From Bryobacterales bacterium (lineage in GTDB: Bacteria > Acidobacteriota > Terriglobia > Bryobacterales > Bryobacteraceae), in contig JADZBH010000006.1 of assembly GCA_020852175.1 (NCBI GenBank), forward strand, positions 170,734 through 234,733: a DNA stretch of 64,000 bases. The letters run 5' to 3'. Under the pieces are notes generated by a model. That model did not search any database, was not told the origin of the DNA, and worked only from the letters and a program-made list of their open reading frames with translations. Below are positions 8,381 to 16,847 of the stretch, one piece after another (the first letter of the stretch is position 1; the number at the start of each line of letters is the position of its first letter). Made by a program: the position numbers and the translations under genes.

Positions 8381-10438
8381 TCAATACCGCAGCAGCCGTT
8401 TCACCTCACGGACAATATCAGCCGCCTGCGGCAGCGTTTCCGCCTCCAGGCCGGGATTATATCCAACCCATGTATCCAGGGCGGCCAGGCGGCCAACCGG
8501 CGCGTCCAACTCCGTGAACAGTTCGTCTGAAACGCGCGCGGCGATCTCGGCGCCGAAACCGTGCGTCAACGTGTCCTCATGCACCACCAGCAGCCGCGAG
8601 GTCTTGCGCACGCTCCCCAGCACCGTTTCCCAATCCACCGGCGCCAGAGAGCGCAGGTCAATCACCTCCAGACTCGCCGCCGGCTGCCGCCGTTCAATCT
8701 CCGCCGCGGCCGTAAGGGCGCGGTTCACCAGGGCGCCGTAAGTCACCACCGTCAGACTTGTACCCGTTTTCGCCACGCGCGCCTTGCCGAACGGAATGCA
8801 ATATTCCGCACCTGGATGCGGCGAGCGGTTGTAGGCCTCGCGGTACAGCTTCTTGTGTTCGAGAAACAGCACGGGATCGTCGCACCGGATGGCCGTGCGC
8901 AACAGTCCGCAGGCATCCAGCGCGTTCGACGGCATGGCCACGCGCAGGCCGGGGATGTGCGTGAACAATACTTCGCCGCACTGGCTGTGATAGATGGCTC
9001 CGCCCGTCAGATACCCGCCAATCGGCACGCGCACCACGACCGGGCAGGACCAGCCGTTGGCGCTGCGCCAGCGCATGGCCGCCAGTTCGTTGCGAATCTG
9101 CATCATCGCGGGCCAGATGTAGTCGAAGAACTGGATTTCCACCACGGGTTTCATCCCGCGCACGGCCATGCCGATGGCCCGCCCAACGATGGCCGCCTCG
9201 GCGATGGGCGTGTTGAATACGCGCGCCAAACCAAACGCGCGCTGCAAGCCCTGTGTCGCCTTGAACACCCCGCCTTTGCCTTTCACCAGCGGCAGGTTCT
9301 CCTCGCGGCTGCAATCGGCCACGTCTTCGCCGAATACAACCACATGCGGGTTCCGCGCCATCTCTTCGTGGATAACCCGGTTGACCGTATCCACCATCGT
9401 CCGCGGCTCGCCCGCGAACCTCGGCTGTGTCGCGAAGGCGCGGCCCGCGGCATCCACGCGATCCGAATAAAGCCACTCCATCGCGCTGCCCGCGGCGGGC
9501 GCTTCGGCGCGCAGCGCCCTGTCAGCCGCCGCTTCAATCTCCCGCTCGGCCTCGAAGGCGATTCGCTGCATGGCCGCCCGGTCCAGATGGCCTTCATTCA
9601 TTAGCCACTGCGGGAAGCGCAGCAAGGGATCGCGCGCCGCCTCGGCCTCGCGCTCGGCCCGGGTCTTGTAGAGTGTCTCGTCGTCGCTGAGCGAATGCGA
9701 ATAGGGCCGCGTACAGAGGGCGTGCACCAGGGCCGGCCCCTTGCCGGCGCGGCACCATTCCATCGCGCGCGTCATGGCCTCATGACTGGCCGCGACGTCG
9801 GCGCCGTCGCATTCCACGCGCAGCAGGCCTGGAAAGCCCGCCACCAGCGCCGATACATTTCCTCCGGCCGTCTGCTTCTCCACCGGCACCGAGATGGCGT
9901 AGCCGTTATCCTCCACGAGAAACACCACGGCCAGCCGCTCCAGACAGGCCGCGTTCATCGCTTCCCAAAATTCGCCCTCGCTCGTGGCGCCTTCGCCCGA
10001 GCACACCAGCGTCACCTCGCCCGCTTCCGGCGCCAGCATCCGCGAGGCATGCGCGCATCCCACCGCCTGTAAATACTGCGTGCCCGTGGGCGAACTCGCA
10101 CTCACGATGCGGAGGGCGGGCGAACTCCAGTGCGAAGGCATCTGGCGCCCGCCGCTGGCCGGGTCGTTCCCCGCACCTACCGCCTGCAACATCATCGCTT
10201 CCGCCGTGACGCCCAGCATCAGGCACAAGGCGCGGTCGCGGTAATACGGGAACACCCAATCCACGCCCGGCCGTAGCGCCAGCCCGGCAGCCACGCCGGC
10301 GGCTTCGTGCCCGGCGCCGGAAATCTGGAAGTAGATCCGGTTCTGCCGCTTCAGCAGTATTTCGCGGTCGTCCAGCCCGCGCGACAGCAGCATGGCGCGA
10401 TACGCGGCCAGAAGCCGTTCGCGCGAAAGGCCGTTCAC
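8381..10438 (-). CDS. Fused alpha/beta E1 component of a 2-oxoacid dehydrogenase
   Basis: A 685-residue thiamine-diphosphate enzyme that decarboxylates a 2-oxoacid and acylates the lipoyl arm of an E2 partner. The alpha half (about 1-320) has the ThDP/metal site GEGATSEG...EDNGYAIS and the segment [12 protein letters not shown]. The beta half (about 350-685) begins at [17 protein letters not shown] and shows [18 protein letters not shown] and [11 protein letters not shown]. Residues resemble the branched-chain (2-oxoisovalerate) type more than the pyruvate type, but substrate is an inference. No E2 or E3 gene is nearby. The start overlaps the stop of the IscU-like gene by 4 bases. Confidence 0.92.
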   Translation of the reverse strand: MNGLSRERLLAAYRAMLLSRGLDDREILLKRQNRIYFQISGAGHEAAGVAAGLALRPGVDWVFPYYRDRALCLMLGVTAEAMMLQAVGAGNDPASGGRQMPSHWSSPALRIVSASSPTGTQYLQAVGCAHASRMLAPEAGEVTLVCSGEGATSEGEFWEAMNAACLERLAVVFLVEDNGYAISVPVEKQTAGGNVSALVAGFPGLLRVECDGADVAASHEAMTRAMEWCRAGKGPALVHALCTRPYSHSLSDDETLYKTRAEREAEAARDPLLRFPQWLMNEGHLDRAAMQRIAFEAEREIEAAADRALRAEAPAAGSAMEWLYSDRVDAAGRAFATQPRFAGEPRTMVDTVNRVIHEEMARNPHVVVFGEDVADCSREENLPLVKGKGGVFKATQGLQRAFGLARVFNTPIAEAAIVGRAIGMAVRGMKPVVEIQFFDYIWPAMMQIRNELAAMRWRSANGWSCPVVVRVPIGGYLTGGAIYHSQCGEVLFTHIPGLRVAMPSNALDACGLLRTAIRCDDPVLFLEHKKLYREAYNRSPHPGAEYCIPFGKARVAKTGTSLTVVTYGALVNRALTAAAEIERRQPAASLEVIDLRSLAPVDWETVLGSVRKTSRLLVVHEDTLTHGFGAEIAARVSDELFTELDAPVGRLAALDTWVGYNPGLEAETLPQAADIVREVKRLLRY

Positions 10439-10788
10439 GCCCGCCTCGCCAGTTCACGAGCGGCGTCCACGCACAACACGGCGGCATGCTTCGATTCGGG
10501 AATCAATCCTCCCAGCGCGTCTTCAATCTCGGCCGTCCGCAGCGCCGCCGCTTCGGCCGCCCGGCGTCCCATCAGCCATTCGGTCAGCACGCTGCCCGCC
10601 GCTATGGATGCCGTGCACCCGCGCACTTGAAAGCGCACCTCGGCCACCACGCCCGCTTCGATGCGCGCCGTCAGCCGCAACCGGTCGCCGCACGCCGGAT
10701 TCTCCACATCCACGCGCACCGAAGCCCCGTCGAGTTCGCCCGCGTTGCGCGGGTTTTGAAAATGGTCCAGCAGCTTTTCGCTATGCAT
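10435..10788 (-). CDS. IscU/NifU N-terminal-like iron-sulfur scaffold
   Basis: A 117-residue protein starting [19 protein letters not shown], the standard opening of IscU-type scaffolds. I prefer the ATG at 10788 over one at 10818, because the segment AGGTGG precedes it and the upstream ATG would lie before the likely transcription start. The three cluster ligands are C33 (PACGD, with D35), C58 (GCTAS) and C106. The HscA-binding LPPVK motif and the H before the third Cys are missing (the context is AAVLCVD). It may be a carrier that does not use HscA. No iscS or sufS is adjacent. It leads an operon with the fused E1, GMC and subunit-3 genes. Confidence 0.88.
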   Translation of the reverse strand: MHSEKLLDHFQNPRNAGELDGASVRVDVENPACGDRLRLTARIEAGVVAEVRFQVRGCTASIAAGSVLTEWLMGRRAAEAAALRTAEIEDALGGLIPESKHAAVLCVDAARELARRA

Positions 10789-10802
10789 CACCACCTGTGC
10801 AT

Positions 10803-10809
10803 TATTATG
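10803..10809. promoter_or_regulatory. Candidate shared -10 between IscU-like and radical SAM genes
   Basis: In the 38-base divergent gap the sequence TATTATG reads TATTAT on plus (10803-10808) and CATAAT on minus (10809-10804). The plus transcript would keep a GGAGG just after the -10. The minus transcript would keep AGGTGG before the ATG at 10788. No room exists for two full separate promoters without entering the genes. Confidence 0.4.
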
Positions 10810-10826
10810 GAGGTTCAAACGGAAGC

Positions 10827-11993
10827 ATGGCAGGCGCGACCTATTTCCGCATTCTCACCGAACGCGTCCGTAAACCCGCGTTCAACGCGCTGTTCCTGTT
10901 CGTCACCTCGCGTTGCAACTCGCTGTGCCGCACCTGCTTCTACTTCGACAAGCTGAACAGCCGCGACGATCTTTCCTTCGATGAAATCCGCCAACTGTCG
11001 GCAACCCTCCCTCCGTTCCATAAACTATGGCTGAGCGGCGGCGAACCCACGCTGCGCGAGGAGTTGGGCGACATCATGCTCTTGTTCGCGCGCCACAACG
11101 GCGTGCGCAACGTGAACCTGCCCACCAACGGGCTCGCTCCTGAAAAGCTGTTCCGCGCGCTCGACACCGTGCTCGCCGGGACGGATGACAACGTGGCCAT
11201 CGACGTGAACTTCTCGCTCGACGGCCTGGCGAACACGCACGATGCCATTCGAGGCGTGCCGCACAACTTTCAGCGCACGCTGGAGGCTCTGCGCGAGGCC
11301 GAGTCGCGCTACGGCTCCGTTCGCCGCGTCCGCCGCAACGTCGTCAGCGTGATCACCAGCGAGAACTACCGGGAACTCGTGGAGCTTGGCTTGCGCCTGG
11401 CCGAATCGGCGAACGCCACCGGGCATTATTTCGAGGTTGTGCGAGGCACGACGCCCGACCCCGGCGTGAAGCGGCTCACGCGCGAGGCGCTCGCTGGCCT
11501 GCACCGCCGTCTGTTGCCCCTCCATCGCCACTACGCGCGCCGCCTGTTCGCGCACCTGCCGGCTGGCGCGCGCCAGATCGCCACCGCCTATTACCTCGGC
11601 AACCTGCGCCTCCACTTCGACGTGCAAGAGCGCAACTTCGACGCGCCCACGCGCTGGCCCATGCGTTGCACCGCCGGGCAAACCACTCTCGTCGTCGATC
11701 ACAACGGCGGCTTCCGAGCCTGCGAGTTGCGCGGCGTCACGGGCAGTCTGCGGGCGCATGGCATGAACGCCGCCAGCGCACTGGAGTCGCCCGAAATGCG
11801 CGAGGAAACGGCGGCAATCGTCCGCGACGCCTGCTGGTGCACACACTCCTGCTTCATTCACGAAAGCGCCAAGTTCAGCCCGCGCGTGCAGCTTTTCGAG
11901 ATCCCCTGGGCCTGGTGGAAGCAAAACGCCGAGCGCCTGCCGGAAGCGCCCGCCGGCGAACTGGACCGCTTCCGCAACCTCGAACTCGCATGA
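10827..11993 (+). CDS. Radical SAM protein with SPASM-like C-terminus
   Basis: A 388-residue protein; the only in-frame ATG before the core is at 10827. The 4Fe-4S cluster ligands are C30-x3-C34-x2-C37 (RCNSLCRTC), followed by the SAM-binding WLSGGEPTLRE. The C-terminal part carries further cysteines (RCTAGQ, RACELRG, ACWCTHSC), which resemble the auxiliary-cluster SPASM/Twitch region of enzymes that modify peptides or cofactors. No precursor peptide gene is visible next to it. The downstream Nudix gene overlaps by ATGA. Substrate unknown. Confidence 0.88.
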   Translation: MAGATYFRILTERVRKPAFNALFLFVTSRCNSLCRTCFYFDKLNSRDDLSFDEIRQLSATLPPFHKLWLSGGEPTLREELGDIMLLFARHNGVRNVNLPTNGLAPEKLFRALDTVLAGTDDNVAIDVNFSLDGLANTHDAIRGVPHNFQRTLEALREAESRYGSVRRVRRNVVSVITSENYRELVELGLRLAESANATGHYFEVVRGTTPDPGVKRLTREALAGLHRRLLPLHRHYARRLFAHLPAGARQIATAYYLGNLRLHFDVQERNFDAPTRWPMRCTAGQTTLVVDHNGGFRACELRGVTGSLRAHGMNAASALESPEMREETAAIVRDACWCTHSCFIHESAKFSPRVQLFEIPWAWWKQNAERLPEAPAGELDRFRNLELA

Positions 11994-12409
11994 GCGGCCC
12001 GTCTCCCGCAATCCTCGTCGTCGCCGCCGTTATCCGGCGTGACGGCCGGTTCCTGATCGGCCAACGCAAGCGGGGCGGCTGGGGCGAATTGAAGTGGGAG
12101 TTTCCCGGCGGCAAGGTGGAGGCGGGCGAGCCGCCGCGCGAGGCCGCCGTGCGCGAGTTGCGCGAGGAGTTGGGCATCGAAGCCGTAACGGGCCCCGAAT
12201 TGGCGCGGCACGCCTTTCAATATCCAGGCCGTCCGGCCATTGAGCTTCTCTTCTACCTGGTGACGGAGTTCACGGGCGCACCGGTCAACCTTGAATTCGA
12301 AGCGATCGCCTGGGCGCGCCCCAGCGAACTGCCCGGCTACGATTTTCTGGAAGGCGACCTCGACTTCGTCGCCCGGCTCGCACAAGGCGAGTTCAACGAG
12401 CCAGATTGA
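11990..12409 (+). CDS. Nudix hydrolase, MutT/8-oxo-dGTP type
   Basis: A 139-residue pyrophosphohydrolase. The Nudix box is complete: G41-x5-E47-x7-R55-E56-L-x-E59-E60-x-G62. The lead-in FLIGQRKRGGWGELKWEFPGG and the later FEAIAWARPSELPGYDFLEGD are typical of MutT, which removes 8-oxo-dGTP from the nucleotide pool. It overlaps the radical SAM gene by 4 bases. It also runs 17 bases into the tail of the facing secreted-protein gene. MutT-type is likely; other (d)NTP or sugar-nucleotide substrates are possible. Confidence 0.9.
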   Translation: MSGPSPAILVVAAVIRRDGRFLIGQRKRGGWGELKWEFPGGKVEAGEPPREAAVRELREELGIEAVTGPELARHAFQYPGRPAIELLFYLVTEFTGAPVNLEFEAIAWARPSELPGYDFLEGDLDFVARLAQGEFNEPD

Positions 12410-13196
12410 ATTCGAGCCCTCGCTCTTCATTCAACTGCCGGCTCAGTCCGGTATCCACCAACTCCACCGACGCCCGGTTGTGCACATGCTTCGGCGTGAT
12501 GTAGTGGAAAGTCCCCTCTTCCAACCAGAACGCCAGCGCCGTGTACACCTCGCCCGAACGCATGGCCACCAGGTACACCGTTGGCTTTCCGTCCGCGTTC
12601 GAGGGCGGGCGCATGGACTCGTGCAGGGGCCGCCCCTCCTCGTTCCGCGCCACAGGAGCCGTGTAGGTGGTCAGCGTCTCCGGCGTGTTGGGACCCACCT
12701 CGGTCACCGACGGCGTCGCACGCTCCGGCGCATAGCTGTTGTTGATGAACACCGAAGGGGCCGGGGCGTTGACCACGGTGATGTTCGGCGCCGGCGTCTG
12801 ATAGGTGGCGCCGTAGCCGCCGACGAACACCGGGTACGGAACGATGCCGCCGCGCCAGGGTTGCCTGTGATACGCGCCCACCGCCCAATCGGAGCCGGTG
12901 ACTGTCGCGCCCAGACGCTGGCCGAACGAGGTGTTCGGACTGAACACGGGATTCACGACGCCGAACATCTGCGGAACGCCCGACGGATTCACCACGCTGC
13001 CGAAGCCCGCGCCGGGCCCCAACCCGGGACCGCCGCCTGGCATGGAAGGCCGTGACGGAGGGAAGTGGATACGGCCCGCCTGCGCGCCGCCGCCATGGCC
13101 ATGCCCGCCCGCGCCGCCGCCCATGCCGGGACGCAACTGTCCAAAGGCGCCCACCGCCATCAACAACCCAACAGCCACTCCGGAACGCTTCACCAT
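12393..13196 (-). CDS. Secreted Gly/Pro-rich protein of unknown function
   Basis: A 267-residue protein that I do not recognise. It has a clear Sec signal peptide (MVKRSGVAVGLLMAVGAFGQ), then a low-complexity Gly/Pro/His stretch with GGGAGGHGHGGGAQ and GGGPGLGPGAGFG. The rest (about residues 80-267) looks folded and ends with KPTVYLVAMRSGEVYTALAFWLE and HYITPKHVHNRASVELVD. That ending resembles a short beta-domain seen at the end of other secreted acidobacterial proteins, though I cannot name it. It lies 53 bases downstream of another secreted unknown on the same strand, so the two may be co-transcribed. Confidence 0.75.
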   Translation of the reverse strand: MVKRSGVAVGLLMAVGAFGQLRPGMGGGAGGHGHGGGAQAGRIHFPPSRPSMPGGGPGLGPGAGFGSVVNPSGVPQMFGVVNPVFSPNTSFGQRLGATVTGSDWAVGAYHRQPWRGGIVPYPVFVGGYGATYQTPAPNITVVNAPAPSVFINNSYAPERATPSVTEVGPNTPETLTTYTAPVARNEEGRPLHESMRPPSNADGKPTVYLVAMRSGEVYTALAFWLEEGTFHYITPKHVHNRASVELVDTGLSRQLNEERGLEFNLAR

Positions 13197-13249
13197 TGCA
13201 GGTTACTCCCGTGTTGGATTAGACGCAATGGACCGTTGGCCGGTTGCAG

Positions 13250-14056
13250 CTAGCTTCGCATCGCCTGTCGCGTCGCGCTCAAGGTCTTCTCAAGCGACTC
13301 CTGAGGCAAATCACGGATGATCGGCTCCACCATCCACCCGAGGCCAAACGGTATGCCCCGCGTCAACGACACGGCTTCACACTCCACATATACGCCGCCG
13401 TCGCGTTCGGCAAAGCGCCAATAGGAGTTCAGCCTCCACAGAAAGCCGTGTCCGCCCCCTGGAGGCAGTTCCTTCTCCGTACGTTCGCCCGGCGATTCGA
13501 TTTCGGCGATCTTCGTCGAATAAGACCGGCTGTGGGCGCGCCCGCCGCCGAGGCTGAAGTACTCCACACTGTGCTCACTGTTCAGGACGGCCGTGATCAC
13601 CTTCTTCTTCATCAACCGGTAGTAGATGTGGAAGCGGTCGCCCTGCCGGCGCAGAAGTTTTGAATCCATCACCTCTGGGGCGTAAAAGCGTTTGTGCTGA
13701 TCGTAGTCCTGCACGCGTGCCAGCACCCGCGCCAGCGTCGCGGCAGGAATGAAGACGCCGGCCACCCAATCGTGAATCAGTCCGTCAGGCGCCTCGATGG
13801 GGTTCTTCTTCCGCGCCGCCTCGATGGCCACGCGGCCTTCCCGGGCGGCACTGCGCCGCTCCGGGCGTCCATCCAACCACAGGAACTGCGCCGCGCCGGG
13901 ATTCAGCCGTTCCAAGGCCAAGCGGTGTTCGCGTTTGTCGATATAGTCGTCGAAAGCGCGCAGGGTAGCGGGCCGCAACTCGACGGCCCGCGCCTGCCCG
14001 GCCATCGCCGCGAAAGCCGCGGCCGGCACAAAGCGCCTCCGGCTGATACTGCTCAT
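13250..14056 (-). CDS. Exported protein with SRPBCC/START-like body
   Basis: A 268-residue protein with a Tat-type leader (MSSISRRRFVPAAAFAAMAG, Ala-rich, cut after about residue 24). I do not recognise a named family. The second half looks like a SRPBCC/START-like fold: FHIYYRLMKKKVITAVLN, then WRFAERDGGVYVECEAVSL, then a C-terminal helix ending LEKTLSATRQAMRS. This fold call is an inference from spacing and pattern. The ATG at 14056 is chosen because a TATGAT element ends six bases before it and the leader starts there. An upstream in-frame ATG at 14149 would run into the facing gene. Confidence 0.72.
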   Translation of the reverse strand: MSSISRRRFVPAAAFAAMAGQARAVELRPATLRAFDDYIDKREHRLALERLNPGAAQFLWLDGRPERRSAAREGRVAIEAARKKNPIEAPDGLIHDWVAGVFIPAATLARVLARVQDYDQHKRFYAPEVMDSKLLRRQGDRFHIYYRLMKKKVITAVLNSEHSVEYFSLGGGRAHSRSYSTKIAEIESPGERTEKELPPGGGHGFLWRLNSYWRFAERDGGVYVECEAVSLTRGIPFGLGWMVEPIIRDLPQESLEKTLSATRQAMRS

Positions 14057-14062
14057 ATCCTC

Positions 14063-14068
14063 ATCATA
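14063..14068 (-). promoter_or_regulatory. Candidate -10 giving a leaderless mRNA
   Basis: TATGAT on minus, six bases before the ATG at 14056. The predicted transcription start falls on or next to the A of the start codon. A weak -35-like TGGGGA lies 17 bases upstream. Confidence 0.45.
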
Positions 14069-14139
14069 CCGGGAACGCGCGGAACTCCCCATGGCTTTCG
14101 TATCCTGAAACCAGACCGCAAACGCCCCATCACCTCCGC

Positions 14140-14826
14140 ATGAGCACATCCGGATCGAAACCGTTCAAGGACGCCACGCGCGCCCAACTCAGCCTGCTGG
14201 CGCCGCTGGAAAAGCGGACGCTGTTGTGGCTGGCCGCCCGCATGCCCGCCGCCATCAACCCGGACCATCTCACCGTGCTCGGCCTGATCAGCCTGCTGGG
14301 CGCGGGCCTTTCCTATTGGTATGCGCGCACGAATCCCGCGGGCCTCCTGTTGGTGATCGTCTTCCTGATCCTGAACTGGTTCGGCGATTCTCTCGACGGC
14401 ACACTCGCCCGCTACCGCCAGCGTCTTCGTCCCCGTTACGGCTTCTATGTCGATCATGTGGTGGACATGTTCGGCACATTCTTCCTGCTGGGCGGATTGG
14501 GCTTGAGCGGCTACATGAGCCTCCCCGTGGCCATGGCGCTCGTTATCGCCTACTTCATGCTCTCCATCGAGGTTTACCTAACCACCTACACCATCGGCAC
14601 GTTTCATCTGAGCTTCTGGAAGTTTTCGCCCACCGAGTTGCGCATCCTGCTCGCCATCGGCAACCTCGCCCTGCTCTTGCGCGGTCCCCATGCCAGGATT
14701 GCCGGCCAGCAGTACCTGCTGTTCGACATCGGCGGCGCGGCGGGCGTGGCGGGCATGGCCGTCATGTTGGTCGCGGCCACCATCCGGCACACGATACGGC
14801 TTTACAACGAAGAGCGTCTTCCGTGA
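14140..14826 (+). CDS. CDP-alcohol phosphatidyltransferase family membrane enzyme
   Basis: A 228-residue integral membrane enzyme that joins a CDP-linked lipid or polyol to an alcohol acceptor in phospholipid or polar-lipid synthesis. The family motif is complete: D83-x2-D86-G87-x2-A90-R91...G101-x3-D105-x3-D109. Four or five hydrophobic helices are visible, for example around 66-80, 111-130 and 200-215. It resembles the phosphatidylinositol/cardiolipin-type branch, but the acceptor is unknown. The following GtrA-like gene begins with a GTG that overlaps this stop, so both membrane proteins are probably made together. Confidence 0.88.
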   Translation: MSTSGSKPFKDATRAQLSLLAPLEKRTLLWLAARMPAAINPDHLTVLGLISLLGAGLSYWYARTNPAGLLLVIVFLILNWFGDSLDGTLARYRQRLRPRYGFYVDHVVDMFGTFFLLGGLGLSGYMSLPVAMALVIAYFMLSIEVYLTTYTIGTFHLSFWKFSPTELRILLAIGNLALLLRGPHARIAGQQYLLFDIGGAAGVAGMAVMLVAATIRHTIRLYNEERLP

Positions 14827-15236
14827 AGGAGGTGGCCGTTCGCGCCGCCAAGTTCTATGCCGTCGGCGCTCTCGGCATCGGTGTGCAACTGGCCGCGCTC
14901 GCCATTTACAAGCCCCTGTTGGACCCTCACTATCTCTGGGCCACGGCGCTTGCCGTGGAAACGGCCGTGCTCCACAACTTCCTGTGGCACGAGTTCTGGA
15001 CCTGGTCCGACCGCCGGTCGGATGCGCGCGAGCGCCTGGCCCGTCTGTGGCGCTTCCATGTCTCCAACGGTCTGCTCTCGCTGGGGGGCAATCTCGTGCT
15101 CATGCGCCTGCTGGTGGGCGTGTTGGGGCTCCACTACCTGCTGGCCAATCTGATCGCCATCGCCGCTCTCGCCGCGGCCAACTTTGTGCTGAGCGAACTC
15201 TACGTCTTCCGCTACCTGACCCGCCGCGGCGAGTGA
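14823..15236 (+). CDS. GtrA-like family membrane protein
   Basis: A 137-residue protein with a GTG start that overlaps the upstream stop (GTGA). Four transmembrane helices are visible, at about 8-25, 40-55, 75-95 and 103-122. The sequence VRAAKFYAVGALGIGVQL at the start and the ending LSELYVFRYL match the GtrA/DPMS family. In characterised members these proteins help flip polyprenyl-linked sugars or anchor glycosyltransferases. Here the partner is a CDP-alcohol phosphotransferase, so a role in lipid-linked glycan or polar-lipid assembly is inferred. Confidence 0.85.
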   Translation: MKEVAVRAAKFYAVGALGIGVQLAALAIYKPLLDPHYLWATALAVETAVLHNFLWHEFWTWSDRRSDARERLARLWRFHVSNGLLSLGGNLVLMRLLVGVLGLHYLLANLIAIAALAAANFVLSELYVFRYLTRRGE

Positions 15237-15252
15237 AGATCGCAAGCAAACA

Positions 15253-15282
15253 TTGACGCGCGCACCGCCGAACGTATATAAC
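15253..15282 (+). promoter_or_regulatory. Sigma70-type promoter, leaderless aldolase mRNA
   Basis: TTGACG at 15253-15258 and TATAAC at 15277-15282 with an 18-base spacer (or TATATA at 15275 with 16). The -10 ends seven bases before the ATG at 15290, so transcription should begin on the start codon. There is no Shine-Dalgarno site. It is the best-formed promoter in the window. Confidence 0.65.
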
Positions 15283-15289
15283 AGGCCCC

Positions 15290-16237
15290 ATGAAGCGCTC
15301 CACGTTCCTCCAAGCCCTGGCCGCGGCGCCCATGGCAGCATCGGTCTCCGCCGCGCAATCCACCTACAAACCCAAGCGGATCAACCGCGCCGTCGAACTG
15401 CTCGCCTCCGGCCAGCCCATTTATTACACGGGCGGGCACGGCGGTTACGAAGAGGGCAAGAAGATGGCCGGCACCTGGGCCGACTACATCAACTATGAGA
15501 TGGAGCACGGCCCGCTGGACTTCACCGCGCTCCGCGGTTTCATGAAAGGACTGGTCGATGGCGGCCCCACGCGCTCGGGCCACCGGACGCCGGCCGTGAT
15601 CGCGACGCTTCCCGTGCTGGGAGTCAGCGCCGCGCACATGCATGCCAATTTCTGGGTGGTGCAACAGGCGCTGCTCTGTGGCATCCATGGCATTCTGATG
15701 TGCCACGCTCGCGATCCAGAGGCCATCAAGATCTTCGTCTCCTCGGCGCGCTATGTGAACTCGAAACCTCACCCCGGCCTGCCCGAGGGAATGCTTGGCA
15801 ATGGCAGCCAGGGCTACCCCTCCTCCATTTGGGGCATCTCGCCGCAGGAGTACATGAAGAGGGCCGACCCCTGGCCGCTCAACCCCGACGGCGAGTTCCT
15901 GCTCGGGCTGAAGATCGAGGACAAGTACGCGCTGGCCAATGCCGAAAAGGTGGCCGCCGTACCGGGCATCGGGTTTGCCGAATGGGGACCGGGCGACATG
16001 GGACTGTCACTGGCCAAACCCGACGGCCATGGACCGAACTCCGAACTGGATCCCGCGATGAAAGCCGCCCGCGCCCGCGTGCTCGCCGCCTGCAAAGCCA
16101 GCAAGATCGCCTTCCTGAACACCGTCCGGACGGGCGATGTCGAGGAAATGATCAAGGAGGGCGTCATGATCGGTTCCGGAGGACAGGAGGCCGCCGAAAA
16201 GGGCCGTAAATACACCAAGCGCACCATGCCCTGGTAG
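15290..16237 (+). CDS. Exported HpcH/HpaI aldolase family protein
   Basis: A 315-residue member of the HpcH/HpaI (2-keto-3-deoxy acid aldolase/citrate lyase beta) superfamily. It has a cleavable leader, MKRSTFLQALAAAPMAASVSA. Family features include GIHGILMCHARDPEAIKIFVSSARY and PGIGFAEWGPGDMGLSL. The second contains the usual glycine-rich substrate loop, and EDKYALANAEKVAAVPG precedes it. These aldolases normally work in the cytoplasm on pyruvate and an aldehyde, so the export signal is odd. The acidic metal-ligand Glu of HpaI may be E222 in LLGLKIED, but this is an estimate. It is transcribed alone, with a strong bidirectional terminator after it. Confidence 0.85.
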   Translation: MKRSTFLQALAAAPMAASVSAAQSTYKPKRINRAVELLASGQPIYYTGGHGGYEEGKKMAGTWADYINYEMEHGPLDFTALRGFMKGLVDGGPTRSGHRTPAVIATLPVLGVSAAHMHANFWVVQQALLCGIHGILMCHARDPEAIKIFVSSARYVNSKPHPGLPEGMLGNGSQGYPSSIWGISPQEYMKRADPWPLNPDGEFLLGLKIEDKYALANAEKVAAVPGIGFAEWGPGDMGLSLAKPDGHGPNSELDPAMKAARARVLAACKASKIAFLNTVRTGDVEEMIKEGVMIGSGGQEAAEKGRKYTKRTMPW

Positions 16238-16256
16238 CGCGCACCCCGTAAACACA

Positions 16257-16307
16257 AACCCCCGGTGTGGCTCATCTCCTTTCCAGGATATGAGGCAACC
16301 GGGGGTT
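16257..16307. terminator. Bidirectional hairpin terminator
   Basis: A perfect 10-base inverted repeat, AACCCCCGGT (16257-16266) and ACCGGGGGTT (16298-16307), surrounds a 31-base loop. Inside the loop CTCAT/ATGAG (16271-16275 and 16290-16294) and TCC/GGA (16277-16279 and 16286-16288) can pair again. It sits between the ends of two convergent genes. U-tracts are short on both strands. Confidence 0.6.
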
Positions 16308-16334
16308 ATCTAATTGCAGACTCGACTGGCGTGA

Positions 16335-16715
16335 TTACCAGCGGGGCTCGCGGCGTCCGCCACCGCCGCTGCGGTTGCCTCCGCCACCACCGAAGCCACG
16401 GCCACCGCCGCCGCCCCGATTGCCGCCGCCACCAAAGCCACCACGGCCACCGCCGCCCGGACCACGCGCTTCCCGAGGCCGCGCCTCGTTCACGTTCATC
16501 GTCCGACCGTTCAACTCGCGGCCGTTCAGTTCTTCAATGGCCCGCGTCGCCTCATCAGGGTTCGTCATTTCCACGAAGGCAAAGCCGCGCGGCTGCCCCG
16601 TATCCCGATCCCTCACAATGCTCACGCGTTCCACAACACCGTACCCGCCGAATACATCCTGCAGTTCTTCTTGCGTTGTCGCGTAGGAGAGGTTTCCTAC
16701 GAAAATATTGGTCAT
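16335..16715 (-). CDS. RRM-domain RNA-binding protein with Gly/Arg-rich tail
   Basis: A 126-residue protein with one RNA recognition motif (about residues 2-78) and a tail of GGGG/RGG repeats (about 85-126). RNP2 is IFVGNL and RNP1 is RGFAFVEM; the aromatic residues that stack on RNA are present. The layout matches glycine-rich RRM proteins of plants and cyanobacterial Rbp proteins, often cold- or stress-induced. The RGG tail is known elsewhere to bind RNA and to favour condensates. The predicted 5' leader is about 115-120 bases, with a small hairpin (GCTGC/GCAGC, 16734-16750) near the start, which could allow control at the RNA level. Confidence 0.92.
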   Translation of the reverse strand: MTNIFVGNLSYATTQEELQDVFGGYGVVERVSIVRDRDTGQPRGFAFVEMTNPDEATRAIEELNGRELNGRTMNVNEARPREARGPGGGGRGGFGGGGNRGGGGGRGFGGGGGNRSGGGGRREPRW

Positions 16716-16838
16716 CTGATCACAATCCTCACGGCTGCTTGCTCGGCAGCGACTCTTATCCCAGTAAGCTAATCTCGGCCGGGCACACACAGGCGGGCAA
16801 AGGTAGCAGTTCCGCCATCGCATCGATGGCTCATCCGA

Positions 16839-16847
16839 ATTGTAGCA
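16839..16847 (-). promoter_or_regulatory. Extended -10 of the RRM gene
   Basis: TGCTACAAT on minus: TACAAT at 16844-16839 with an upstream TG (16847-16846), an extended -10. It lies 124 bases before the ATG, giving a long leader unlike most genes in this window. Confidence 0.5.

Noticed and set aside
16335..16460. Repetitive GCC/CCA-rich sequence that could look like a repeat array
   Set aside because: It encodes the Gly/Arg-rich tail of the RRM protein; the units are irregular and in frame, not CRISPR-like.
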